Source: Marinobacterium zhoushanense (lineage in GTDB: Bacteria > Pseudomonadota > Gammaproteobacteria > Pseudomonadales > Balneatricaceae). Taken from it: a stretch of 64,000 bases of DNA. Below the pieces are notes generated by a model, which worked only from the letters and a program-made list of their open reading frames with translations, was not told the origin of the DNA and did no database searches. The DNA lies in assembly GCF_014641945.1 (NCBI RefSeq), contig NZ_BMIJ01000003.1, forward strand, positions 1 through 64,000, in the 5' to 3' direction. A program made the position numbers and the translations under genes. Positions 46,910 to 57,220 of this stretch are shown here, piece by piece (position 1 is the stretch's first letter; each line of letters starts with the position of its first letter).

Positions 46910-47704
46910 GTGCTGGCAAAGTCGCACGAGCGAGAGATGAAAGAGCGGGACTACTATCGCAATGGGCCGGATCATCGGGCGGGGCGGGAGATCGACTTTG
47001 CGCTCATCCGTCGGCACTTTGATTTCAAGACGATCCGTATTGGCCGCTGGGTTACTGCTCAGGAGCAGCGGCGGGCGGCAAACCATTTTTTTGAAGCCCT
47101 GTGCGACCTGATGGCAATCCTGCGCGTGCCGGAAGCGGTAATATCGCTGCGCGGTACCCTGGGGTTGCACTATGGCACCGGAGGCCGGCCAGGCGTAGCG
47201 GCGCACTATGATGCCGGACAGCGGGTATTTGCGCTGGCGAAAAACGCAGGGCCTGGCAGCATTGCGCATGAATGGTTTCATGCTTTTGACCATTACATAG
47301 CTTGCCAGGCTTTCTCTGGTCAGGCTTCAGGCGTATTTGGATCTCGCGCCTGGTTGCACGATTGCCAGCAGATCTCCCACCCACTGAATCAGCGCCTCTA
47401 TGCCTGTTACCACCGGATTATGCTCAACGAGGATGGCAGTGCGCCAAGTGAGCTGGTACAGCGCTCGTTGGCGATGGATAGGCAGCGCGGTTCTCGTTAC
47501 TACAGCTTGCCGGAAGAGGTGTGTGCCAGAGCCTTCGAGGCCTGGGTGCAGGATGCCGTGCTGAAGAACCAATTTTTGGTCAAGGGTACGCGCCAGTCTC
47601 CGGAAGCCTTATCCGGGCTCTATCCGCAAGGGGAGATCAGGAAACGGATCAATGAGGCCTTCAGCGGTTACTTTTATACCCTGGGTTACGCACTCAGTCG
47701 CTGA
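46910..47704 (+). CDS. CLCA_X-type protein with metalloprotease-like HEWFH motif
   Basis: 264 residues from a GTG directly after an in-frame stop; an ATG nine codons on (46937) is the alternative. Recognised blocks: YYRNGPDHRAGREIDFALIR, FKTIRIGRWVT, SLRGTLGLHYGTGGRPGVAA, and SIAHEWFHAFDHYIA, where HEWFH fits HExxH of zinc peptidases and the later FDHY may add a ligand. I associate this pattern with gammaproteobacterial CLCA_X proteins of unknown role. There is no signal peptide, so it should be cytosolic. It stands alone after the tRNA cluster. Confidence 0.75.
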   Translation: MLAKSHEREMKERDYYRNGPDHRAGREIDFALIRRHFDFKTIRIGRWVTAQEQRRAANHFFEALCDLMAILRVPEAVISLRGTLGLHYGTGGRPGVAAHYDAGQRVFALAKNAGPGSIAHEWFHAFDHYIACQAFSGQASGVFGSRAWLHDCQQISHPLNQRLYACYHRIMLNEDGSAPSELVQRSLAMDRQRGSRYYSLPEEVCARAFEAWVQDAVLKNQFLVKGTRQSPEALSGLYPQGEIRKRINEAFSGYFYTLGYALSR

Positions 47705-47809
47705 TCAGCGGCTACACTTGGCGTTATAATGCTGCTCAAATGTTTTCAATTAGCGACAAATACATACAGATAGTGTGTGTTTGTCGGCTTCAAGGTTAAG
47801 GGGACCGGG

Positions 47810-48955
47810 ATGTCGGAGCTGATCTACCTTTGCGTGAGCGAAGAGATGCTCGAATCACTATCTGGATGTCTGTGCGACGACTACTCGCTTACTGTGATTC
47901 ATACGCCCGCTGAACTGGTTGACCGACTTCAGGAGAGCGATGGTGCGGGCAGTGCTGAGCGCCTGTTTCTGCTCGACGCCCAGGCTTTGGATCACCTCGG
48001 AACCGATCGTTGCGCGGGTGCTATCGCTGTCGCTCATGCGAACTCGGTACCGACGATTATGTTGTGTGAGTCTGGTGAGCAGAAGGAGAGGTCCGTTGCG
48101 CTGGGGTGTGAGGACTACCTGTGCCGACCGCTGTCGCTGCCGATAACACAAAGCAAGCTGGGTACGCACCTGCGGATGAATGCGTTGCGACAGCAGGTTG
48201 GTGATCAGCATGATGCCATGGAGCACATACTCTCCGAGCTTGCCGTGGTGCAGGATGCCGCGATTCTCTGCCTGGCGTCGATAGCGCGTGTACGCGATCA
48301 CTCCACCGGTAACCATATTCTGCGCACTCAGCACTATGTCAAAGCACTGGCCGAGCATTTGTGCCACCATCCGCGCTTTGCTGAGGAGTTGGACCGTGAC
48401 ACCATCGAGCTGTTGTATAAAACGGCTGCATTGCACGATATCGGCAAAGTGGCGATTCCAGACGCTATATTGCAAAAGCCTACTAAACTTACCGACGATG
48501 AGTTCGAGCTGATGAAGCGCCATACGATCTTCGGGTATCAGGCGATGCACACGGCGGAACAGTTGATGGAGCGTAACGTCGGAGTCCAGGCCGCCAAGTT
48601 CCTGCGTATAGGCCAGCAGGTGACCTTGAGCCATCATGAGCGCTGGGATGGTACTGGTTACCCCCAGGGGTTGAAGGGCGAAGCGATACCGCTGGTGGCA
48701 CGGCTGATGGCCGTGGCCGATGTGTATGATGCGGTCTGTTCGCGACGGCCGTACAAGGATGCATTGAGCCATGAAACGGCTTCGAGGACGATCATCGAGG
48801 GACGGGGCACCCATTTCGATCCTGATGTGGTGGATGCGTTCGAGGACCTGAAAGACACCTTTGAGTATGTCTCCGCTATCCTGGAGGACCGCTTTCCTTC
48901 GCTTAGCGATCTGACGTTGCATTCGCTCGAAGGACTCGAGCAGGCGATCCAGTGA
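47810..48955 (+). CDS. Receiver-like HD-GYP phosphodiesterase
   Basis: 381 residues from the ATG at 47810 (AAGGGGA upstream). The N-terminal 120 residues have a response-regulator-like fold with weak conservation of the acidic pocket (LFLLDAQAL). The C-terminal HD-GYP domain, which degrades c-di-GMP, is complete: RVRDHSTGNHILRTQHYV, TAALHDIGKVAIPDAIL, HHERWDGTGYPQGLKG, and DVYDAVCSRRPYK. A sensor kinase gene follows 26 bp later and probably signals to it. Confidence 0.9.
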   Translation: MSELIYLCVSEEMLESLSGCLCDDYSLTVIHTPAELVDRLQESDGAGSAERLFLLDAQALDHLGTDRCAGAIAVAHANSVPTIMLCESGEQKERSVALGCEDYLCRPLSLPITQSKLGTHLRMNALRQQVGDQHDAMEHILSELAVVQDAAILCLASIARVRDHSTGNHILRTQHYVKALAEHLCHHPRFAEELDRDTIELLYKTAALHDIGKVAIPDAILQKPTKLTDDEFELMKRHTIFGYQAMHTAEQLMERNVGVQAAKFLRIGQQVTLSHHERWDGTGYPQGLKGEAIPLVARLMAVADVYDAVCSRRPYKDALSHETASRTIIEGRGTHFDPDVVDAFEDLKDTFEYVSAILEDRFPSLSDLTLHSLEGLEQAIQ

Positions 48956-48981
48956 CGGGTTAAGGATGAGCAGTCTGCAGA

Positions 48982-51405
48982 ATGTGGGGCATAGCGAAGC
49001 GGGATAAATTGAACCGGGATGCAAAACCTGGGATAGGGGCAGGAGCTGCAAACACGGGCGTTGTTCCCGAGAGCAGGAAGCTGTCTATCTTTGATGTCAT
49101 CAGTCGAGGCTATATAAAAAGCGCGCTGATACCGATCATCCTGATAGAGTTGGCGCTGATTGCCGCTTATCTCCTGACCAACTACCTCATCCATAGCGAA
49201 CATGTCCGGATGATGCGTGAGAATGCCAACACCAGTCTGCGGGAAACTGCTCTACTGGAGGCGAGCACCGTCGATCATCGGTTGCAGGCGGTCACTCAAA
49301 TGGCGGCTGTCTACGCCGCGATGACGGCGGAGGCTCTCGACTCCGATTTCGAACCCGGCCCTGACGAGCGGCAGCGTTATACCTTCAGCCCTGAAGGTGC
49401 CTGGTATACCAGCTCAGATACCGGCGGCGCGGCGCTGTTCTACTCATCCATCGCGACTATAGGGGTGGCGCAGCAGCAGAAGGCCTGGCGGCTTGCGCAG
49501 CTGGACCCACTGATGAAGCAGGTTGTCGACGGCAGTGATTTGATCGCCCAGGCCTATTTCAACTCCTACGATTCGATGAATCGTATCTATCCCTATTTCG
49601 ATGTACTCGAGCAGTATCCGGTTGATATCGATATCCCCACCTACAACTTTTACTACGAGGCGGATGCGGAGCATAACCCGGAACGCGGGGTGGTCTGGAC
49701 CGATGTGTATGTGGATCCGGCGGGGCAGGGCTGGATGGTATCGGCAATCGCCCCGGTATATGCTCGGCAGAGCAGCTTCCTGGAGGGGGTGGTGGGGCTC
49801 GATGTCCAGGTGTCCGCGGTTATCGACCAGATTCTGTCGTTGAAGCTGCCCTGGGAAAGTTATGCGATGCTGCTGGACAGCGGCGGTACCATCATGGCGA
49901 TGCCGCAGAGTGCCGAGCTGGACTGGGGGCTGAAGGAGCTGACCAGTCACAGCTATGATCAGGCCATACGGCAGGATATGTTCAAGCCGGAGCGGTTCAA
50001 TATCTTCAAGCGTCCGGATACCGAGCCTCTGGCCGCGCAATTGGTCTCTCCCGAGGGTATTGTCACGCTTTCACTGAACGGCAGGTCCAAACTGGCCACC
50101 TGGGCTACTATCCCCAATACCGGCTGGCGTCTATTGATTATCGTCGACGAGGCTGAGCTCTATGCTGACACCCATGCCGTGAAGCAGCGTTTCGACGTGG
50201 TCGGCTATGCCATGCTCGCACTTTTAATCCTGTTTTATCTGCTGTTTCTCGGTTTCCTATACCGCAAGGCCGTGCGTATGAGTGGGGCGATCTCCCGCCC
50301 TCTGGCTGAGCTGGAGAGCAGGATGTTGGCGATTGGGGAGGGGTATTATCAGCAGCCCCGTACCGGATATGTGATACGAGAGGTGCAGAATATATCCGAT
50401 GGGTTGGTGGTGATGGGACAGGAGCTTGAGTCGGCGCAGAATAGCTTGATGCAGTTGAACCGCGAATTGGAACAGAGGGTTGAACTGCGTACGGCCGATC
50501 TGGCCGACGCCAACCGCGCATTGATTGAGGAGCAGCGCACGCAGTCGCGACTGATCGACCAGCTGCATGTGGCTCAGTCTCAGTTGGTGCAGTCTGAAAA
50601 GATGGCCTCTCTGGGGCAGCTGTCTGCCGGTGTTGCGCACGAGATCAATAATCCGCTCTCCTTTGTCAGCTCCAATATCCAGTGCCTTCAGGAGTATGTG
50701 TCAGCGTTGATGGAGATTCATCAGGCATATGACGATTTGCTGACCGAGCCGCAACTGCAATCACGGATTCGCCAGCTCAAGCAGCGGTACCGGGTGGCGC
50801 TTATTGCAGAGGAGATTCCGGAGATACTGTCCGATACGGTAGAGGGCACCCGCCGAATCAAGGTGATCGTCGATAACCTGCTCAACTTTTCTCATATATC
50901 CAATACGGAGTGGCAGGCGGCGAACCTCAACCAGTGTGTTGACGCGACACTGGTCATTGCGCGCAACGAACTGAAACAGAAGGCCAAGGTGGTAAAAGAT
51001 TTCGCGGAGCTACCGGAGATCCAGTGTGTGCCATCACAAATCAATCAGGTGATCCTGACGCTGTTGATCAATGCTGCGCATGCCATTGAGGGAAAGGGAG
51101 AGATTCGGATTCAGACCTGCGTGTATGGTGACGGCGTCAAGATAAGGGTTAAAGACAACGGGTGTGGTATTGCGCGGGACAAGCTGAGCAGGATCTTCGA
51201 TCCCTTTTTCACCACCAAGGAGGTTGGCAAGGGCACGGGGCTTGGGTTGTCCGTTGCCTACGGGATAGTGCGCGCGCATCAAGGCTGTATTACGGTCGAA
51301 AGCGAGCCCGGTGAGGGGAGCTGTTTCGAGGTCTGGTTGCCGTTGATCCCAAGTATAAAAGAGCGGCCCGAAGAGTATGACGGGGCATTGGGAAATACTC
51401 GTTAA
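48982..51405 (+). CDS. Membrane sensor histidine kinase with dCACHE domain
   Basis: 807 residues. One helix (about 48-70) leads into a large periplasmic double-CACHE region ([57 protein letters not shown]), then a second helix near 405-430. A long coiled coil follows. The kinase core is of the HisKA-less common kind: [16 protein letters not shown] with acceptor His, then [16 protein letters not shown] and [13 protein letters not shown]. Ligands of dCACHE domains are often amino or organic acids. It is linked to the HD-GYP gene ahead. Confidence 0.9.
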   Translation: MWGIAKRDKLNRDAKPGIGAGAANTGVVPESRKLSIFDVISRGYIKSALIPIILIELALIAAYLLTNYLIHSEHVRMMRENANTSLRETALLEASTVDHRLQAVTQMAAVYAAMTAEALDSDFEPGPDERQRYTFSPEGAWYTSSDTGGAALFYSSIATIGVAQQQKAWRLAQLDPLMKQVVDGSDLIAQAYFNSYDSMNRIYPYFDVLEQYPVDIDIPTYNFYYEADAEHNPERGVVWTDVYVDPAGQGWMVSAIAPVYARQSSFLEGVVGLDVQVSAVIDQILSLKLPWESYAMLLDSGGTIMAMPQSAELDWGLKELTSHSYDQAIRQDMFKPERFNIFKRPDTEPLAAQLVSPEGIVTLSLNGRSKLATWATIPNTGWRLLIIVDEAELYADTHAVKQRFDVVGYAMLALLILFYLLFLGFLYRKAVRMSGAISRPLAELESRMLAIGEGYYQQPRTGYVIREVQNISDGLVVMGQELESAQNSLMQLNRELEQRVELRTADLADANRALIEEQRTQSRLIDQLHVAQSQLVQSEKMASLGQLSAGVAHEINNPLSFVSSNIQCLQEYVSALMEIHQAYDDLLTEPQLQSRIRQLKQRYRVALIAEEIPEILSDTVEGTRRIKVIVDNLLNFSHISNTEWQAANLNQCVDATLVIARNELKQKAKVVKDFAELPEIQCVPSQINQVILTLLINAAHAIEGKGEIRIQTCVYGDGVKIRVKDNGCGIARDKLSRIFDPFFTTKEVGKGTGLGLSVAYGIVRAHQGCITVESEPGEGSCFEVWLPLIPSIKERPEEYDGALGNTR

Positions 51406-51457
51406 GGTGGAGTTTGGATCCCGGTGAGGGTAACCTTGCCCGATTTCTGGAGTTTGA

Positions 51458-52201
51458 ATGTCCAGCGCGAGTCGCGAGCTATTTCGTGAATATGATCAAT
51501 ACGGCGTTGTCAGGGTGCTTGAGGAGGGCGATCGGCGAATCCTGAGCTTTGGTGACGACGACGAGCAGAGCAGTGTTTTGAAGAGCGATTCAACTGCCCT
51601 GCAGCATGAATATACGCGTGCGATGCTGCTGGTTCTGGCGTTTATCGAGCCGAAGCAGGTGCTCAGTCTGGGGCTTGGTGCCGGAGGGCTTAATACCTGC
51701 CTGCATGAGCGGTTTCCCAATATCAGCCAGCAGGTGGTTGAGCTGCGGCCTGCGGTTATTACGGCCGCGCAGCGGTTTTTTCGTCTACCGCGGGGTCGCA
51801 GGCTTGAGCTGCACCAGATGGATGCAGGGGTGTTTCTGGGTGGGCCCTCTCAAGGGCGGTTCGATCTGATCTTCAGCGATATTTATGGACCTGAGGGGAT
51901 GGATGAGCAGCAGATCGACCCCGTGTTTCTTCAGCGTTGCGCTGGGCGTCTGAAAGCAAAGGGTTGGCTGGTATTAAATTGCTGGCGAGAGCATGAGGGA
52001 AGTGAGCTGATCAACCTGTTATCGGGGTTGTTCAGCGATATCCGCGGCGTTACCACCAGTGAGGGTAACTGGGTTATTTATGCCGGCATGGAGGGTTGCT
52101 CGCACAGCACTAGCCAGCTGAAGCGCAGTCTTAAAACTCTGGAAAAACAGCTGGGGTTTTCGCTTAGCCCGAGTTTCAAACGTTTGCGCACCTATCTGTA
52201 A
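51458..52201 (+). CDS. Spermidine synthase-like methyltransferase-fold protein
   Basis: 247 residues with the polyamine-synthase Rossmann core: VLSLGLGAGGLNTCLHERFP, QVVELRPAVITAAQRFF, and FDLIFSDIYGPEGMDE. The HEYTRAMLLV helix resembles the MMQ-type start. The conserved catalytic Asp-tyrosine pocket of true spermidine synthases cannot be confirmed, so polyamine formation is not certain. It lies inside the signalling gene set on the same strand. Confidence 0.75.
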   Translation: MSSASRELFREYDQYGVVRVLEEGDRRILSFGDDDEQSSVLKSDSTALQHEYTRAMLLVLAFIEPKQVLSLGLGAGGLNTCLHERFPNISQQVVELRPAVITAAQRFFRLPRGRRLELHQMDAGVFLGGPSQGRFDLIFSDIYGPEGMDEQQIDPVFLQRCAGRLKAKGWLVLNCWREHEGSELINLLSGLFSDIRGVTTSEGNWVIYAGMEGCSHSTSQLKRSLKTLEKQLGFSLSPSFKRLRTYL

Positions 52202-52306
52202 TCTCCTGCCGAACGCAACAGCATTACCTTCTGGCCTGATCTATGCTTCTCTTAATTAGCGTCAGCTGGCGATTATGGTGTTGATATCGGGGCTTGGAGC
52301 CTCGGA

Positions 52307-53842
52307 TTGGATGGAAGAATGGGAAGGATCTTCGCGAACATTGGCCAGAAAGCGGTGCAGACCTGGCGTGGCTCCAGTACGCGCCTGGCACTGCTGGCGG
52401 TGATTCTTTTCCTGTTTTTTGACTTTGCTGCACTGGCACTGAACTTCTGGCTGTCGCTTAGGATTGAGCAGCAGGCGGTCCATATCAACCTGGCCGGACG
52501 TCAGCGAATGCTGACGCAGCGCATGGTCAAGACGCTATTGCAGCTTGAGGAGTCCATGCCTGGCGGGGGGGATTATGCGAGAGTTCTTGATGAGCTGGCC
52601 GATACCTTCGACCTGTTCGATAAGACGATGACCGGGTTCGTTGTCGGTGGCCTGACTCGCGACGGTTTGGGTCACCAGATCCACCTGTCTCCGTTGCAGA
52701 ACAGCCGAACCCGGGCGTTGGCACTGGGTGCGCAATCGCTCTGGCAACCGTATCGGGAAAAGGTTCTGGCGGTGATTGAGGGGGAGGGGCGCTCCGGTAA
52801 TCTGCAGGAGGCGGTGCAGTTGGCGGAGCGTGACAATCTGCATCTACTGGAGCTGATGAACTCTCTGACCTCTGAGCTGGAGGCGGAGACACGGCAGGAA
52901 GCGCGCTATATTCGCAGTTTCCAAGGCCTGGCATTCCTGCTGGCCATCTTCAATTTCGCTGTGGCCATCGCTATCTATCTTAAGCGGCTGCACATCGTGC
53001 ATCAGGAGCGCGACCTGATCGATAAGATCATCAATCGTATAGCCTCAGGCGTTCTCGTGGTGGGTTCGCATAACCGCATATTACGCGCCAACGAGGCGAT
53101 GGAGCTGCTGACCGGATATGGGGAGGCTGAGCTGGTTGGCTTGTCGGTCGATCAAGTATTGCGGCAGCGTGACAAGGGAATGGTGGTTGAACATCGTGAT
53201 GGTCAGCTCTACTTCTGCTCGGTCGATGTCAGCCTTGCCCAGCTATCGGGAAAGCTGGTCGAGGTATACACGGTGAACGATGTCACCGATCAGAAGCGCA
53301 CCGAGAATGAGCTGTCGATCCTGGCATATCACGACCAATTGACGGGCCTGCCCAATCGACTGCTGTTTGATGATCGCCTGAAATTGGAGCTGAATCACTG
53401 CCGGCGTCATCAGGTGGGTCTGGCCGTAATCTTCATCGATCTGGATGGCTTCAAACCGGTTAACGATACCTATGGACATGATGTTGGCGATATTCTGCTA
53501 CGGCAGATAGCGCATCGCCTGGATAACGCTTTGCGCAGCAGTGATACGGTCTCGCGTCGAGGTGGCGACGAGTTCACCCTGATCCTGACCGATCTGCCCG
53601 AGCGTAAGGTGCTTGATAGACTGGTATCGGATCTGCTCGAACTGTTGATGCGGAGCTATTCCATAGATGGCGTAGAGGTCGACATCAGCGCCAGTATCGG
53701 CATCGCAACCTTTCCCGACAGCGGCCAGAGTGCTGAGGAGTTGCTGCGGCGTGCCGATGAAGCGATGTACTGGGCGAAGCGGGGCGCGCGGCGTATCGCA
53801 TTCTGGTCCGATATAGAGCCGGAGCTATCTGCTACCCGGTGA
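52307..53842 (+). CDS. PilJ-type sensor-PAS-GGDEF diguanylate cyclase
   Basis: 511 residues. TTG start at 52307 with GGAG seven bases upstream; an ATG four codons on is the alternative. A first helix (about 27-50) is followed by a type IV pili/nitrate-type four-helix sensor (INLAGRQRMLTQRMVKTLLQ, the PilJ N-terminal motif), a second helix near 206-225, a PAS domain, and a GGDEF domain with intact RRGGDEF and the upstream FIDLDGFKPVND. The RxxD inhibitory site is not obvious. Predicted to synthesise c-di-GMP in response to an oxyanion-like or pilus signal. Confidence 0.9.
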   Translation: MDGRMGRIFANIGQKAVQTWRGSSTRLALLAVILFLFFDFAALALNFWLSLRIEQQAVHINLAGRQRMLTQRMVKTLLQLEESMPGGGDYARVLDELADTFDLFDKTMTGFVVGGLTRDGLGHQIHLSPLQNSRTRALALGAQSLWQPYREKVLAVIEGEGRSGNLQEAVQLAERDNLHLLELMNSLTSELEAETRQEARYIRSFQGLAFLLAIFNFAVAIAIYLKRLHIVHQERDLIDKIINRIASGVLVVGSHNRILRANEAMELLTGYGEAELVGLSVDQVLRQRDKGMVVEHRDGQLYFCSVDVSLAQLSGKLVEVYTVNDVTDQKRTENELSILAYHDQLTGLPNRLLFDDRLKLELNHCRRHQVGLAVIFIDLDGFKPVNDTYGHDVGDILLRQIAHRLDNALRSSDTVSRRGGDEFTLILTDLPERKVLDRLVSDLLELLMRSYSIDGVEVDISASIGIATFPDSGQSAEELLRRADEAMYWAKRGARRIAFWSDIEPELSATR

Positions 53843-53872
53843 AGTGTGTTGGAGTCATAGAGAAAAAATGGA

Positions 53873-54319
53873 ATGAATCAAACTCTGTGGATGCAGCGGA
53901 GCATTAGCCTGAAGCCGAGGCGACGTGGTTTTCATCTGATTACCGACGAGATAGAGCGAGCCCTGCCGGAGCTCGGTCAATTGAAGTACGGGCTGTTGCA
54001 CCTGTTTCTGCAACATACCTCGGCAGCGCTGACGTTGACCGAAAATGCGGACCCGACGGTGCGCCAGGATCTGGAGAGTCACTTCAATCGCGCCGTACCC
54101 GAGCGGGAGGGGTTATACCGGCATGACTACGAGGGGATGGACGATATGCCGGCACATATCAAAAGCAGCCTGTTGGGTGTCGATCTGACGTTGCCGGTCA
54201 CCGATGGCGCCCTCAACCTGGGTACCTGGCAGGGGATCTGTTTGTGCGAGCATCGGGATTGCGCGGGTGTGCGCCGGATCCTTGCTACACTTCAGGGAAG
54301 TGCAGGCACCAAGGCTTGA
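53873..54319 (+). CDS. yjbQ: YjbQ/UPF0047 family protein
   Basis: 148 residues matching the YjbQ family: [45 protein letters not shown] and a histidine-rich [19 protein letters not shown]. Members have been described as secondary thiamine phosphate synthase-like enzymes with a metal site of three His/Asp residues; the physiological role is unsettled. It is 30 bp after the GGDEF gene. Confidence 0.9.
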   Translation: MNQTLWMQRSISLKPRRRGFHLITDEIERALPELGQLKYGLLHLFLQHTSAALTLTENADPTVRQDLESHFNRAVPEREGLYRHDYEGMDDMPAHIKSSLLGVDLTLPVTDGALNLGTWQGICLCEHRDCAGVRRILATLQGSAGTKA

Positions 54320-54423
54320 CCTCTGGGGCTTGTAGCTCTTTCAGCTACCACTTGTAACGGGGCGGCCGAGGCGCTGTTGGCCTGGGCTTTGCTTACCGAT
54401 CAGGCGTTGTTTAAGAGGTGAGT

Positions 54424-55650
54424 ATGTCTGATCAGCTGTTTCCTTGGTTTCAACCTATCGTTGACGTTGCCAGTGGCCGTATTGTCGGCTACGAGTCTCT
54501 TGCGCGCATGAAGGGGCGCGATGGCAGGGTGATCTCAGCGGCGCCGTTGCTGAATTCCGAACAGGCCGATCCAACCGTTCGACTTCAGCAGGATCGTGCT
54601 CTTAGGCGGGAGGCTCTGCGCCAATTCGCGGAGATGGCAGAGCCTGGACAGACGCTGTCGTTGAATATGTCGCCAGAGTGGATAGATTCACTCGATTCCT
54701 TCGACCTGTTGCCTACGTTGGAGATGATCCGGGATGCAGGGGTTAGCCCTGATCAGGTGATTATCGAGATCACCGAGGTTAATGGCGATATCGGGCGCAT
54801 CTGTGAGCTGGCGAGGCGGTATCGGGAGGCGGGCGTGCGTATCGCCTTTGACGATTTCGGTTCTGGCTTTCAGCAGCTTGATCGTCTGCTCGCTTTTACC
54901 CCTGACTTCATCAAGATCGATATGCGCATGTTCAGCACCGCTAAGGTCTCGCACCAAAAGAAAGCGCTGCTACAGATGATGGGTGATCTTGGTGCGCGGC
55001 TTGGAAGCAAGGTGGTGTTTGAAGGGGTTGAAACGGAGGATGAGCTGTTTCTGGCGCTGCATTGCAATGCCAGTCATATACAGGGATTCATCTTCTCCCC
55101 GGCGCAGCCAGAGTTCCTGCCGCCGGAGAGTTTTAAGGAGCAGATGCAGGATCTGCTGTCCCTGCATCTGGACCTGGCCATAGAGGAAACTGCGCGCAGG
55201 CAGTGGCATGCGGAGGGTATACACTCGGAGCTGCTGGCGTTGCGAGAACTACTGCTCGCCGGCGGTGCAGAGATCGGCACCAATCTTGACAGCTTCACGC
55301 CGGACCCCGATATCCTGCGGTTGTTCATCTGTAACCGTCAGGGGGAGCAGATCTCGGCCAACTGGTGCTTTAATAACGGTCACTGGCAGGCGGATTCCAG
55401 CGTAATCGGTTCCAACTGGAGTTGGCGTCCGTACTTCTATCAGTTGGTCGGGTCCAGCGACTACCAGCGCCGGGTGTTGCGATCGTCCGTCTATATCGAC
55501 ATCGCCACAGGTAGCCAATGCCATACATTGACCCTGGCGTTGGACGAACATCGAGTGTTGTTGGTCGATGTGCTGGAGCGCGCTCAGAGCCCACGGCCGA
55601 TGTCGGCGCTGATCTCATGCCAGAGTGACCTGATACCCAGCTTGTCCTGA
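54424..55650 (+). CDS. EAL-domain protein with C-terminal sensor-like region
   Basis: 408 residues. The EAL phosphodiesterase domain (about 1-245) has YESLAR (ESL in place of EAL), LNMSPEWIDSLD, EITEVNGD, DDFGSGFQQLD and IKIDMRMF, so most catalytic metal ligands remain and activity is plausible. The C-terminal 160 residues resemble a YkuI/CACHE-like ligand domain. ATG at 54424 within GAGGTGAGTATG. The gene tail overlaps that of the convergent yfcL-like gene by 67 bp. Confidence 0.85.
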   Translation: MSDQLFPWFQPIVDVASGRIVGYESLARMKGRDGRVISAAPLLNSEQADPTVRLQQDRALRREALRQFAEMAEPGQTLSLNMSPEWIDSLDSFDLLPTLEMIRDAGVSPDQVIIEITEVNGDIGRICELARRYREAGVRIAFDDFGSGFQQLDRLLAFTPDFIKIDMRMFSTAKVSHQKKALLQMMGDLGARLGSKVVFEGVETEDELFLALHCNASHIQGFIFSPAQPEFLPPESFKEQMQDLLSLHLDLAIEETARRQWHAEGIHSELLALRELLLAGGAEIGTNLDSFTPDPDILRLFICNRQGEQISANWCFNNGHWQADSSVIGSNWSWRPYFYQLVGSSDYQRRVLRSSVYIDIATGSQCHTLTLALDEHRVLLVDVLERAQSPRPMSALISCQSDLIPSLS

Positions 55651-55865
55651 TCGCTTAGCTTGTCGACTCCAAAGGCTTTATCCAGCGCCAGTTCCAGGCG
55701 CTGCGAGAGATGCTGGGTATCGTCTCCACTTTCGCTGCCGATCAGGCCGAGGTGGCCCAGCAGATAGCTGGCATAGAAACGCCGGTCGGCATCATCAATC
55801 GCTTGAGCTTCCAGATTGAGAAGGGATTGGTAGGCCTTGTCTGCGGCCTGAGTGTAGCGGGTCAT
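55584..55865 (-). CDS. YfcL family protein
   Basis: 93 residues of the YfcL type: YASYLLGHLGLIGSES, a GDD turn, and LELALDKAFGVDKLSDQDK. Function unknown. It is next to the DUF3108 gene (four-base overlap) and shares 67 bp of its 3' end with the convergent EAL gene. Confidence 0.8.
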   Translation of the reverse strand: MTRYTQAADKAYQSLLNLEAQAIDDADRRFYASYLLGHLGLIGSESGDDTQHLSQRLELALDKAFGVDKLSDQDKLGIRSLWHEISADIGRGL

Positions 55866-56563
55866 CGTTGCTCCAGATGGTTGAGCAGGAGTCCATACTC
55901 CCTGCCGTCGGATTCGGTCTGGTAGAGTTTGACGATCAAATATCCCAGTGCCGGGGCAAACCAGATATGGGTGGTGCGACCGGAGCTTTCGTCACGGATC
56001 CGCTCCACCTTGATCGCGTCGTAGTCGCCATCCGGTGTCGTGACCCGCTCCTCGCCCAATACCTTGAATCGGTATTCGGATAGCAGGCCGCCGTCGGCTA
56101 CGCTGTAGCTGAGCTCGGTTCTACCTGCTGCCAGATCCTTGCGCAGTTGCAGCTGATAACTGAGCTTGTCCTGGGTGTTGCCCGGTATCCGCATATGCCA
56201 GGGCTTGTCTTCCACCGTGGTCTTGACCCTTTGTCGTGGCCAGTCGAACTCAAGCTCCACACGCCGCTCCTTGCCGAGTACTTCCCGTCGATACAGGTAG
56301 CTCAGCGGACGGATCTGCTCATCGCTATAGGTGAAGTGAGACTCCTCGTGCTGTTTGGCCAGTACGGCGTCTGCCGAGGAGTTGAATATCCAGCTACCAT
56401 CCTCGAGCTGCTTCAGTTCGCGAACCGCATCGGCGGATATCGCAACGCTGCCGTCCAGTGTGGCGGAGTAGGTGGCGCGGAAGGATTGTAATGAAGCGGC
56501 CTGGGCGAGTCCGGACTGAGACAGCGCCAGTGATATCAGCAGTGTACTCAGTCCTTTTCTCAT
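55862..56563 (-). CDS. DUF3108 periplasmic protein
   Basis: 233 residues, signal peptide to about residue 22 (…LAQA). DUF3108 marks: FRATYSATLDGSVAISADAV, a repeated beta strand pattern of lipid-binding type, and RTTHIWFAPALGYLIVKL. Unknown role; in gammaproteobacteria often downstream of purN, as here (5 bp after). Confidence 0.87.
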   Translation of the reverse strand: MRKGLSTLLISLALSQSGLAQAASLQSFRATYSATLDGSVAISADAVRELKQLEDGSWIFNSSADAVLAKQHEESHFTYSDEQIRPLSYLYRREVLGKERRVELEFDWPRQRVKTTVEDKPWHMRIPGNTQDKLSYQLQLRKDLAAGRTELSYSVADGGLLSEYRFKVLGEERVTTPDGDYDAIKVERIRDESSGRTTHIWFAPALGYLIVKLYQTESDGREYGLLLNHLEQR

Positions 56564-56568
56564 CTTGA

Positions 56569-57219
56569 CTACTCGTCCGTATAGCGGAAACCGTTGGCTG
56601 GCAGAGGCGTGCCGTCGAACAGCACGCCCGTGGCGGTCAGTTCAAGGCGTCCGGCGCAGAACCAGGCGACGGCCAGTGGATAGATCTTGTGCTCCAGTAT
56701 GTGCACCCGCTGCTGCAGGCTTTCGGCGTCATCGCCTGGCAGTACTGGAATGGGTGCCTGTACGACCAGCGGGCCGCCATCAAGTTCCTCGGTGACGAAG
56801 TGCACGGTGCAACCGTGTTCAGGGTCGCCCGCTTCGAGCGCGCGCTGATGAGTATGCAAGCCCTTGTGCAGCGGCAGTAGCGACGGGTGGATGTTGAACA
56901 GGCGTCCGGCATAGTGGCGCACGAAATCGGGCGTCAGGATGCGCATGAAACCAGCCAGTACCACCAGGTCGGGCTGGTAGCCGTCGATAGTCTCCTGCAG
57001 CGCGTTGTCAAACGCGGCGCGGTCCGGGTACTGCTTGTGGTCCATGACCTGAGTATCGATACCGGCGTTGCTGGCGCGGGTCAAGCCGTAGGCATCGGCA
57101 CGATTGGATATGACAGCGGCAATACGGCCGGCAATACTGCCGGCCGCTATGCTGTCGATGATCGCCTGCAGGTTTGATCCGCTGCCGGAGATCAGGACGA
57201 CAATCCGTTTTTCACTCAT
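56569..57219 (-). CDS. purN: Phosphoribosylglycinamide formyltransferase
   Basis: 216 residues. De novo purine synthesis: transfers formyl from 10-formyl-THF to GAR. Motifs: ISGSGSNLQAIID (8-20), LAGFMRILTPDFV, catalytic NIHPSLLPLHKG, and HFVTEELDGGPLVVQ. One base separates its start from the stop of purM, the usual gene order. Confidence 0.96.
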   Translation of the reverse strand: MSEKRIVVLISGSGSNLQAIIDSIAAGSIAGRIAAVISNRADAYGLTRASNAGIDTQVMDHKQYPDRAAFDNALQETIDGYQPDLVVLAGFMRILTPDFVRHYAGRLFNIHPSLLPLHKGLHTHQRALEAGDPEHGCTVHFVTEELDGGPLVVQAPIPVLPGDDAESLQQRVHILEHKIYPLAVAWFCAGRLELTATGVLFDGTPLPANGFRYTDE

Positions 57220-57220
57220 T

